Assembly (NCBI RefSeq): GCF_014648295.1 | Contig: NZ_BMQV01000010.1 | Location: forward strand, 39,346 to 103,345 | Source of the DNA: Shewanella saliphila | GTDB taxonomy: Bacteria > Pseudomonadota > Gammaproteobacteria > Enterobacterales > Shewanellaceae | DNA length: 64,000 bases | Direction: 5' to 3' | Part shown: piece after piece, positions 57,119 to 64,000 of the stretch | Layout of the letters: every line of letters starts with the position of its first letter | Numbering within the stretch: the first letter of the stretch is position 1 | Program-made: the position numbers and the translations under genes | Notes under the pieces: generated by a model | Database searches by the model: none | Told to the model about the DNA's origin: nothing | The model's input: only the letters and a program-made list of their open reading frames with translations

Positions 57119-58075
57119 TTAATAGTCAATATTAATGCGATCGAGTCGCAATGCATTCGCTAACATATGTTGTTGCTTAATACTGACATGATTACGTCCA
57201 ACCCACTGAGTTAATGTGTGCCATTGGGAAGTATGGGTCACTGTGTTGTGAGTTGATTGCGACATAATATTGTTAAGATAAGTTAATTGCTTATGTTGTT
57301 TATTAAAGTCGCTAACCGAATTAACTTGTTTGAGGGCCAGTAACTCATTTGGCGCATCGAGCACCAATTTCGGCACTATCATGCTGTGACAATTTTCAAG
57401 TGTATTGGCAATCATCAACCCTGCGGGATCAAGGTCGGTAAAGGCGATCACATCCAAGTTAAGTGCGGCGATTAAATGTAAAAAACGTTTGCGCCCTGCT
57501 GGTGAATAATCGTGACTGCCACGATACAACACCATGCAATTGTCGATGATTGGCTGTAGCTCGGGCGTGAATGAATAAGCAAATAGATTGTCAAAACTGT
57601 CGAGGTTTTCGACTACGATGAGTTGGGTAATATTGAGTCGCTGACAAAGTGTAACGGCAGTGTCGACCTTTAATCGCAAAGCATTATCCAATGCGGTCAG
57701 CACATCGAGTACAATATCTGCCACAGATTTAGACACGAGAGATTGGGTGATATTAGGCGCGAGCTTAATTAACACATAGTCGGCATCTGGGTTGATGTTG
57801 GCGTACTTTTCATTGGCACTTTGCTGCGCCATTTGTTGGCGAGGTACATCAAAATCGAGTGCGAGAATATCTAAGCCCGAGTCAACCTGCGCCATTTTGC
57901 GCAGTAAAGCATAATCTTTATGAGTTAAATACAGGTATTTATGAGCACCATCCGGCTCGCCGATTTGCCATAGCTGATAGAGTTTTTTCCAGCTTGCATT
58001 TAAAGGTACGCGCGGCAAAAGTTGTTTTGCCGCGCGGGCCAATAGCTGTAATTGGCTCTGAGTTAGGCTAGCCAT
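57119..58075 (-). CDS. Toprim-like nuclease subunit, JetD/MksG-like (last gene of the operon)
   Basis: 318 residues. A helical or winged-helix N-terminal part (about 1-140) is followed by a Toprim-like domain: E156 in LIVVENLDSF, and D214/D216 in FTDLDPAGLMIA, the E...DxD pattern of topoisomerase VI and the Wadjet JetD nuclease. VLYRGSHDY (about 180-188) fits the middle strand. In Wadjet, JetD cuts plasmid DNA under control of the JetABC complex; here that is inference. It overlaps the upstream gene by 13 bases, so expression is coupled. A ribosome site is not obvious. Confidence 0.72.
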   Translation of the reverse strand: MASLTQSQLQLLARAAKQLLPRVPLNASWKKLYQLWQIGEPDGAHKYLYLTHKDYALLRKMAQVDSGLDILALDFDVPRQQMAQQSANEKYANINPDADYVLIKLAPNITQSLVSKSVADIVLDVLTALDNALRLKVDTAVTLCQRLNITQLIVVENLDSFDNLFAYSFTPELQPIIDNCMVLYRGSHDYSPAGRKRFLHLIAALNLDVIAFTDLDPAGLMIANTLENCHSMIVPKLVLDAPNELLALKQVNSVSDFNKQHKQLTYLNNIMSQSTHNTVTHTSQWHTLTQWVGRNHVSIKQQHMLANALRLDRINIDY

Positions 58076-59283
58076 AACTCAACATCATGAATGATAAAAT
58101 TACCGTTATATACAGGGTCGGGTTTGCCAATCGGTTCTAACTCAAAGTAACTTTTATGCTCGTCTGCCAAGCCTTCATACCCCCCAATCACCTGGTAAAG
58201 CCAACTTTCTGCATCCCACTGTAATTGCTTGTCGGTTAAATAACTCAATGCAGATTGGCGTAACCCCGAATCGATCACCTCACAGAAATATTCATCCACG
58301 GCAATTTTGAGTGGGTTTTCTGGAATATCAAAGTCTTCACTGTCGCCCATTTCAAAGGTGACATTATGCTCACGAGCCACATGCGGTAAAGCATCACGGC
58401 TAATGGCTTTTACCTGGGCGACAACGTTCATTAACTCCAGCTCATGATGCGGGTTGCTCACATCAACACTGGCTGGTGCGAGTAACGCTTCAGCGCAATT
58501 AAATAAGTTTGGAACATTTTTATGACCCACATGGTTATCAACTTGATAATCTGGGTGCATATCGGTGTGCAGTAACCAGCCTTTGAGTAACCGAGTACGG
58601 CCTTGGATTTGTCTAAAGCGGCCGAGCAACTCATATAACCTGCTCTGTACAATACTCAACTCTTGGGTGCACTGGCTTAAGGTTTCTTGCAAGCTGGTCA
58701 TTAATAAACGGCGTAGCTCGCGGATGTCGCCGGCAATTTCACCGAGCTCACTAAACTGAAACATCTCAAGGCCATTGAGCAAGTCTGACACCTGGCTTTG
58801 CGCCAATTCGTTTTCACGAATTTTGGCATTAATCGTCCCGACATAACCAAACTCGTTGTTAATCCGTCCCCACAACACCCTAATCGAATAGCGTAAGCTG
58901 TCGGTAAAGCTGTAAACGTGTTCGTTTAAGTCGGCTAAATAGGCTTCTGCTGCACTGTAATCAACATTATGACGCGCTTCTTTATAATGATCGGCCAGGG
59001 TTTTAATGGTGGCTAAAGACGAGCCAACATTTGAGTCAATTTGGCGGTTACGCTCATCGCTTAAGGCTTCTTCAAGCAATGCCCGCACAGAACGCTTTAA
59101 ACGCAATTCTTGATCAGGCTCAGGGCGCCACAAAATGCCACTTTTTTTAAGTTTTTCAATCACGCCAGCATCATGGGCTGTGTCGTTTATTGACCCCGCT
59201 AAATATGCATCCATGATCACATCGGCATGCCGCCCGAGTTGTTTCAGCAGCTTTACCCCAGCTTGGTGTAAGTTGCTGCTCAT
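58063..59283 (-). CDS. MukF/JetA-like kleisin subunit
   Basis: 406 residues. Mostly helical: winged-helix-like N terminus (about 1-75, AGVKLLKQLGRHADVIM), long helices (about 100-240 with FSELGEIAGDIRELRRLLMTSL), and a C-terminal acidic part (DSEDFDIPENPLK) with a final beta segment. This pattern matches the kleisin (MukF/MksF/JetA) role in a condensin by position and predicted structure, not by a recognised motif. It overlaps the JetB-like gene by four bases (ATGA) and the JetD-like gene by 13 bases. No enzymatic residue set is visible. Confidence 0.6.
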   Translation of the reverse strand: MSSNLHQAGVKLLKQLGRHADVIMDAYLAGSINDTAHDAGVIEKLKKSGILWRPEPDQELRLKRSVRALLEEALSDERNRQIDSNVGSSLATIKTLADHYKEARHNVDYSAAEAYLADLNEHVYSFTDSLRYSIRVLWGRINNEFGYVGTINAKIRENELAQSQVSDLLNGLEMFQFSELGEIAGDIRELRRLLMTSLQETLSQCTQELSIVQSRLYELLGRFRQIQGRTRLLKGWLLHTDMHPDYQVDNHVGHKNVPNLFNCAEALLAPASVDVSNPHHELELMNVVAQVKAISRDALPHVAREHNVTFEMGDSEDFDIPENPLKIAVDEYFCEVIDSGLRQSALSYLTDKQLQWDAESWLYQVIGGYEGLADEHKSYFELEPIGKPDPVYNGNFIIHDVELWLA

Positions 59284-59933
59284 ATTAACTCCCTTTGAGT
59301 CGCGGTTTCGGCTTGCGCCTCAAGGCTTAGACCTTCGGTTTCGTCAATAAAGCGGATCACTTCGTACAAGTAATCAAGCTTGCCGGTGGCGATGTAAATT
59401 TGTTTCTCGCTGTTAGGTTTAGTTAAATAACCCAGCTCGACCAAGCGCTTAAACACCAACTTAATTTGGCCGTCGACATTGCTGCTGCTTGAGCCAAATA
59501 GGCGATACTGGCTAAGTTTGGTTAGCTGCTCTCTAAAGGCAGGCGTGTCTTCTATACGTGCTTGTAAGTCAGTTAAACGTATTGGTGCCCCTTCGCTTAG
59601 TGGCGCATCCTGGCCGCTAGCTTCTTGCACTAATACTAACCATTCCACCAGCGGGATCAACGCTGAGCAAATGTCTTTAAACTGCGATGAAATCACTTTG
59701 CGCTCAGCATCGCCGAGCTGTAAATAACCACAAAAGAACACTTCACCTTCGCCTGCGCTGGCCAGGGTGCGGTTAATTTGATTTAAGTACGTTTCTATCC
59801 GCTCGCGGGTGCTGTTGTTTTTTAGTGCACGCCAGCCGTCTTCGTTAGTCACTCGGCAAATAAACTCGCCACGCAATAACTGTTCGATTAACGCACTGGT
59901 TCCCACTAAGGTTGTTTCATTTGAGTCAGACAT
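59280..59933 (-). CDS. MukE/JetB-like winged-helix subunit
   Basis: 217 residues. Two winged-helix-like segments: residues 15-45 (SALIEQLLRGEFICRV) and 150-200 (LVFKRLVELGYLTKP, IYIATGKLDYLYEVIRFID). This size and tandem wing layout fit MukE/MksE/JetB subunits that bridge the kleisin and SMC parts. The gene starts in a one-base overlap with the SMC-like gene (TAATG) and ends in a four-base overlap with the kleisin-like gene, typical of a fixed-stoichiometry complex. Confidence 0.65.
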   Translation of the reverse strand: MSDSNETTLVGTSALIEQLLRGEFICRVTNEDGWRALKNNSTRERIETYLNQINRTLASAGEGEVFFCGYLQLGDAERKVISSQFKDICSALIPLVEWLVLVQEASGQDAPLSEGAPIRLTDLQARIEDTPAFREQLTKLSQYRLFGSSSSNVDGQIKLVFKRLVELGYLTKPNSEKQIYIATGKLDYLYEVIRFIDETEGLSLEAQAETATQRELI

Positions 59934-62900
59934 TAACTGTGCTCCTTAGCAGTTTCAGTATTTCGTTGTGATAATCGCTCTGCTAGCGGATTAGTTTTTG
60001 GTTTAACCACCTGCAGTTTTTTGGTTTGTTTGTTAATAATGTAGCGGTTAGCAAATAAGTTAAGCACTTCAGATTCTGGGTTTGGAAACGCCCCTAACAC
60101 GCTAATGTTATTGTTTTCACAAGCGTCAAAAATCTTCTTCACGTTGGTGTGATGTAAGGTGCCAAGCTCATCAATAGGCCAATGAATGGTCACATGGGCT
60201 TTACCGCGCAATAAACGAGTAAATGCCAGCAAGAACTTACATAAAATCAGATATGCCATACCGTGGCTAGACGATTCGTTTAACTGGCGGTCGGTGCGGA
60301 TAATCAAATCGCTGTTGCCCTCTTTTAAGCGCAATTCAATTTCCAGCAACTTGGCAATGCCACCGGTTAATGCGGCGCGGCCAATAATGTCTAACGCGCG
60401 GCGCATTGAGTTAGTGTAGTGCTCGTCTGGGAGCTGACTAAAGCCGTCGGCTTTCCAGGCTTTAAAGGCTTTTACAAACACTTCAAGCTCAGGCCAAAAC
60501 TCGAGCTCACTGATGCGTGAGCGAATGCGTACAGCTGATTCAGAAACGCCATCGAGGAATAACTCTTCACCCACTTCTCGAGTAATACGCGCACTTTGGC
60601 TGGCAATGCGGCGGTCAATATCAGTTAATACGTCGTAAAATGCGGTTAAGTCGATACCAAAAATACGCCCTTGTTCGCGAATCGCCATTAACGATTGCGG
60701 CACCATTACATTAAGTAACTGCTCAAGCTGTGGCACTAATTTACGGTAGTCGAGTAGGCGGATACCTTTGTCATTAACAAAGCTAGACTCGTCACGCGCG
60801 CGCTCCCAGAACTCGGCCAAACTTGAGCCCGATTTACTGGCAATAACAGAGTCGAAGTGTTCAACATATTGCTTCACCGAACCCATTAAATAGTCACGCT
60901 TTAGCAATAAATCTTCACCCTGGCGCAGGCGCTCGCCGATACTGCCGATGGCTTCGTCGCTATTGGGCGGTAATTTAAGCTCGGCCAATTTACGCATCAC
61001 CGAACGCAGTTTAGTGAGGTTTTCAGACGCTTCAACTTGTGCAGCATCGCAGGCTTTACGTTCAGTTTCTAAGCTGGTGCGACGTTGTTTAATTTCAGCA
61101 GTTTTGGCTTTTAATTGCTGCTCAAACTCAAGTGCGGCCCGTTTAACGTCTGCCAGCTGTGCTTGCAATTTAGGTTTACGCGCTAACCAGGTATGCTGAT
61201 ACCAATCGTCATAACGTAACACGTCGCTACGGCGTTGTTCTGCCTGGCTTATTTGCGCTTCAAGTTCACGAATTTGCTTTTTAAGCGCTAAGATTGTGCC
61301 TTCATCGACACCGCGAGATTTCAGCTCATTTTTGTACCAGGTTTCACAGGCTTTTTGCTCTGCTTTAGCATTAGTGCGGCGCTGTTCAATATTGGCTTTA
61401 ATTTGCCCTAACTGATTGTCGATAGCACCCACGACTTCTTGCCAGTAAGCATTTTTCTCCATACGTGCTTCAAGCGCCTGATCTTTTTGTTCGGCTAGCC
61501 ATTCAAGATGCTGGTTATGCAGCTGCTTTAATTCATTATCAAGTTGTACCAAACGCTTGCCCGATTCGGTTTTGCGATCGGCGACGGCTTGATTAATCTT
61601 TTCCTGCTCGCTGCGCTTTTCATCAAACAAGCGGCGTAAATCTTCACGACTATTTTTATAGGCTGTGCGGGCGAAGGTTAATTCACGGGTAATGGCATCC
61701 AGTGCGCTGTTCATCACCACCAGCTGATCTTCTGCTTCGGCATGCATTTCTTGCGCGCTTTGCAGTGCTTCTTCAGCTTTAGCAAAACGGATACGCAGAT
61801 CTTGCTCTGTTGCGGCGTATTCAGGCACATCAATGGCATTAAGATCTAAATGAACACCAAATAAACTGTCGCTACTGTCTTTGGTTAAGCTTGGGTGTAG
61901 ATCGCTGCGATGCAGCAGCTCTGGGGCGATCACTTTACCAAATGATTGCTCCCAACCTTGGGCTTCTTTGCGCAAAAACTCCAACAGCGTATGCGACTGT
62001 GGGAACAGCATATGATGCAATTCTTCTTTGGCATTTTCGCGCTCGCTCACCCGAATACTGGCAATGCGCAGCGCTTCGTTGGCCTGATCTCGTTTGGCTC
62101 GCTGTTTACGCTCTTCAGTGGTTAAACGCTCAACTTTGGCATTACAGGTTTCTTGTTCTTCGTCGGCGAGGCTGATGCGCTCATCAAAAATCGCCAAACG
62201 CATTTTTTCATCTTCGGTGTATGTTACGCCATCAACTTGATGCTTAAGCTCTGCGGCCTGCAATTTAAGTTGGTATTCTTGTTCAGTAAATTTGGCTTTA
62301 CCCGCGTCAGTTTGCTCGCGCCATTGCTGCTCAAGTTTGGCTAAATCGTCATTGGCTAGCTCACGCTGTTTATCACGCGCTTCACGTTGAGAGTCTTGTT
62401 CGGTGTGTAACGACTCAAGCTCACGGTGAAGCTGCTCGGCAATTTTACTGCGGCGCGCATTAAAAGCCGCTTCAATGTCTTGGTGCTTTTCAGTTTGCAG
62501 TTTGTGGCGTTGTTGCAGGTTCTCTAAATCGCTGCGCCAATTAGACAGGTTATCTAAATCGGCTTTGGCCTGCTCAATATCGGCATCTAAAAAGGCGGCG
62601 TGTTGGTCTTCAATGGCATCCAGCTCATCTTCAAATTTACCGACATCTCCTTTTGCAGCAGACAACTCCTGGTTGAGCTCATCACGGACATCTTTCCACT
62701 CATCGTCGAGCAAACGCAGTTTAAGATTAAGTTCTTTGCCTAAGGTTTGATTACGGTCTTGGCGCTCGGCTTCGAGCGTTTCATCGTCACGGTAGCCACG
62801 CGATAAACTGGCTAAACGTAATTCGGCACTTAATAGCTGATTAAACTCTTGCTCAAGCTTGTCGTATTCTGGGCGAATTTGCTCAAAACCTTGTACTAGC

Positions 62901-63616
62901 TGGCTTTCACGGATCCAGGTTTCCACCCGCTGTGGATTAAGGCGTGAAGTGGGCGGGTTTACCCCATCTTCTTCTAATATGGCGGCGATCATTGATTTGA
63001 CCGTTTCCATTTTGCCTTCTTTTGAATGCACGGCTTTGGCGAGCTTTTCAATATGACGTAGGCTGTGTTCGCCATCGCATAAGGAGAATTGGCGCGCATA
63101 AGTGCGTAACTCGTTTCGGTTACTGCCCGTATTAAGTAAACTGCGATCGTTTTGAATAATGGCGCGAAACTCACGAGTATTAAGCAAGTTAGTGTGCGCG
63201 ATGCCTTCACGTTTCACTTCACGACCAAGCTCGGCCATCGAATGACAAATGATGGTATCGCCATTGCGAGATTTGATGTAATCCTCAAGCTCAAAACCAC
63301 GTGCAATAAAGCGGTAATTCACCCCTTTACCGTCGCCAGCTGACGCTAATACTGCTTGATATTGTAAGCCATCATCTTTTTGGTATTCATAAATAATATA
63401 GCTAGAATCGTGCGGTAAGTACCAACGCTCAAAACTGTCACGAGTTGATGGCACCACACGGCTAGGGTATTCACCATAAAATACTGGCACAAGGCGCTGT
63501 AAGGTTGTTTTACCTGAGGCATTGGTACCACAAATGTTGGTATGGCCATTTAATTTTAATTCGACCACACCTGGCAGGTGAGTATTAATTAATACGATTC
63601 TAATCAAGCTTGGCAT
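59933..63616 (-). CDS. SMC-like ATPase, JetC/MksB-like (first gene of the operon)
   Basis: 1227 residues. The N-terminal ATPase half has Walker A GTNASGKT (G30-T37). Two long coiled coils (about 230-530 and 640-950, rich in E, K, Q, R) flank a central globular segment (about 550-625, with FGKVIAPELLHRSDLHPS), taken as a hinge. The C-terminal half has a signature-like SSSHGMAYL (about 1111-1119) and Walker B with D1149 and E1150 in HWPIDELG. This is the SMC/Rad50/MukB layout and length. It is not a chromosomal SMC (no SMC signature LSGG) and not MukB (about 1480 residues). It opens a four-gene operon with JetB-, JetA- and JetD-like partners. Confidence 0.82.
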   Translation of the reverse strand: MPSLIRIVLINTHLPGVVELKLNGHTNICGTNASGKTTLQRLVPVFYGEYPSRVVPSTRDSFERWYLPHDSSYIIYEYQKDDGLQYQAVLASAGDGKGVNYRFIARGFELEDYIKSRNGDTIICHSMAELGREVKREGIAHTNLLNTREFRAIIQNDRSLLNTGSNRNELRTYARQFSLCDGEHSLRHIEKLAKAVHSKEGKMETVKSMIAAILEEDGVNPPTSRLNPQRVETWIRESQLVQGFEQIRPEYDKLEQEFNQLLSAELRLASLSRGYRDDETLEAERQDRNQTLGKELNLKLRLLDDEWKDVRDELNQELSAAKGDVGKFEDELDAIEDQHAAFLDADIEQAKADLDNLSNWRSDLENLQQRHKLQTEKHQDIEAAFNARRSKIAEQLHRELESLHTEQDSQREARDKQRELANDDLAKLEQQWREQTDAGKAKFTEQEYQLKLQAAELKHQVDGVTYTEDEKMRLAIFDERISLADEEQETCNAKVERLTTEERKQRAKRDQANEALRIASIRVSERENAKEELHHMLFPQSHTLLEFLRKEAQGWEQSFGKVIAPELLHRSDLHPSLTKDSSDSLFGVHLDLNAIDVPEYAATEQDLRIRFAKAEEALQSAQEMHAEAEDQLVVMNSALDAITRELTFARTAYKNSREDLRRLFDEKRSEQEKINQAVADRKTESGKRLVQLDNELKQLHNQHLEWLAEQKDQALEARMEKNAYWQEVVGAIDNQLGQIKANIEQRRTNAKAEQKACETWYKNELKSRGVDEGTILALKKQIRELEAQISQAEQRRSDVLRYDDWYQHTWLARKPKLQAQLADVKRAALEFEQQLKAKTAEIKQRRTSLETERKACDAAQVEASENLTKLRSVMRKLAELKLPPNSDEAIGSIGERLRQGEDLLLKRDYLMGSVKQYVEHFDSVIASKSGSSLAEFWERARDESSFVNDKGIRLLDYRKLVPQLEQLLNVMVPQSLMAIREQGRIFGIDLTAFYDVLTDIDRRIASQSARITREVGEELFLDGVSESAVRIRSRISELEFWPELEVFVKAFKAWKADGFSQLPDEHYTNSMRRALDIIGRAALTGGIAKLLEIELRLKEGNSDLIIRTDRQLNESSSHGMAYLILCKFLLAFTRLLRGKAHVTIHWPIDELGTLHHTNVKKIFDACENNNISVLGAFPNPESEVLNLFANRYIINKQTKKLQVVKPKTNPLAERLSQRNTETAKEHS

Positions 63617-63878
63617 GATAATCCTTTTCCAAACAACTCACATTACAGTGAAAATAAGCAAAATAGCGCTGAATAGCTAACATCAAATTTTTGAATCTGA
63701 TTAAAGTAAATCAAACATCGTCTTGAGGCAATTTTCAGCAAAAAAATTGTCTTGATAATACGCTATTTCATTAAAAAGTGACGCTTAAGATGACAACAAT
63801 TAAGTGCAATTGCTGTGATAGTGCTCAATTAGCGCGAGAGAAAACAAAGATTAACTAGAGAGGATGGTATAAATATAC
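63617..63878. other. Upstream region of the condensin-like operon
   Basis: 262 AT-rich bases between the SMC-like start and the intron 3' end. No open frame or terminator is evident; a promoter should lie here, unless transcripts run in from the intron side. Confidence 0.4.
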
Positions 63879-64000
63879 ATCGAGTAGGGTGAGGCGTCAC
63901 CGCCCCATCCCTCTCACAGAACCGTACGTACGGACCTCGTATACGGCTCATGCATACTTCCATTCAGCATAGTTGCTGAACACATACCCTGTCCTATCAT
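63879..64000 (-). mobile_element. 3' end of a group II intron (domains V and VI), truncated by the window edge
   Basis: On the minus strand domain V (63949 to 63919) reads GAGCCGTA ... CG-TACGGTTC: an eight-pair basal stem with the AGC catalytic triad and a two-base CG bulge. Domain VI (63918 to 63879) pairs GAG-AGGG with CCCT-A-CTC, leaving a single bulged A (63885), seven bases from the 3' end GAT, the expected branch point. The intron therefore ends at 63879 and its reverse transcriptase lies beyond 64000. It is co-oriented with the condensin-like operon. Confidence 0.85.

Noticed and set aside
61891..62175. 94-codon plus-strand open frame opposite the SMC-like gene
   Set aside because: It lies fully inside a long, motif-supported minus-strand gene, has no ribosome site and encodes Trp/Cys/Arg-rich sequence typical of an antisense shadow.
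57119..63616. MukBEF chromosomal condensin
   Set aside because: The ATPase is 1227 rather than about 1480 residues, the gene order differs (MukBEF is F-E-B with smtA) and a Toprim-like fourth gene is present.
1..64000. CRISPR arrays, tRNA or rRNA genes
   Set aside because: No regularly spaced repeats, cloverleaf arms or rRNA signatures were recognised by eye; a tRNAscan or CRISPR search was not possible here.

Overview
The window reads as a chromosomal segment of a gammaproteobacterium, most likely a Shewanella species. The evidence is the combination of a periplasmic nitrate reductase cluster of the napAGHB type, a serA-ygfZ-nap-fusA2-acetyl-CoA carboxylase neighbourhood, a gshB/rsmE/endA/sprT block, a riboswitch-controlled lysC and arcA, together with moderate-to-low GC and AT-rich spacers. 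Most genes are housekeeping or respiratory. No tRNA, rRNA, CRISPR array, complete insertion sequence or prophage was seen.

Layout. 1-12.9 kb: the 5' part of putA, an SH3-domain membrane protein, a Pit phosphate transporter with its DUF47 partner, a CYTH triphosphatase, a catalase, a small membrane protein, a hotdog thioesterase, a CsgD/LuxR-type regulator, a YjdF-type membrane protein and serA. 13-24 kb: ygfZ, a tandem of structured repeats, an ABC transporter/FtsX permease/AttH-like lipoprotein operon, then napAGHB with a NarP-type and a CRP-type site in front but no napD. 23.8-34.8 kb: a divergent pair of a 50-codon small gene and a LysR regulator, elongation factor G 2, a periplasmic-sensor diguanylate cyclase, and a single-chain 1517-residue acetyl-CoA carboxylase divergent from a second LysR regulator. 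35-45.5 kb: a pyroglutamyl-peptidase-like secreted protein with Ser at the catalytic Cys position, SprT, endonuclease I, RsmE, GshB, alkaline phosphatase, RsmC, a DUF342 protein, a small protein and an M50 protease. 45.5-56.8 kb: an aspartoacylase-family gene downstream of lysC, both under a lysine riboswitch; a DUF3293 protein; arcA; a DPP-IV-like peptidase; fbp; a TPR membrane protein; and a DAACS symporter.

57.1-63.6 kb holds the most interesting locus: four overlapping minus-strand genes encoding a 1227-residue SMC-like ATPase, a 217-residue MukE/JetB-like protein, a 406-residue MukF/JetA-like protein and a 318-residue protein with a Toprim-like E...DxD pattern. Together they look like a divergent Wadjet/MksBEFG-type condensin-nuclease defence system in the order C-B-A-D. 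Its upstream side is flanked by the 3' end (domains V and VI with a recognisable branch-point A) of a co-oriented group II intron that runs off the window.

Regulatory highlights are the lysC leader (promoter, 5' hairpin, lysine aptamer, and an expression-platform hairpin that masks the ribosome site of a 19-codon leader ORF overlapping the lysC start), a perfect CRP-type palindrome between a DUF3293 gene and arcA, and a family of about 100-bp hairpin repeats at 14.1-14.3 kb and 54.1-54.2 kb whose stems differ by compensatory changes.
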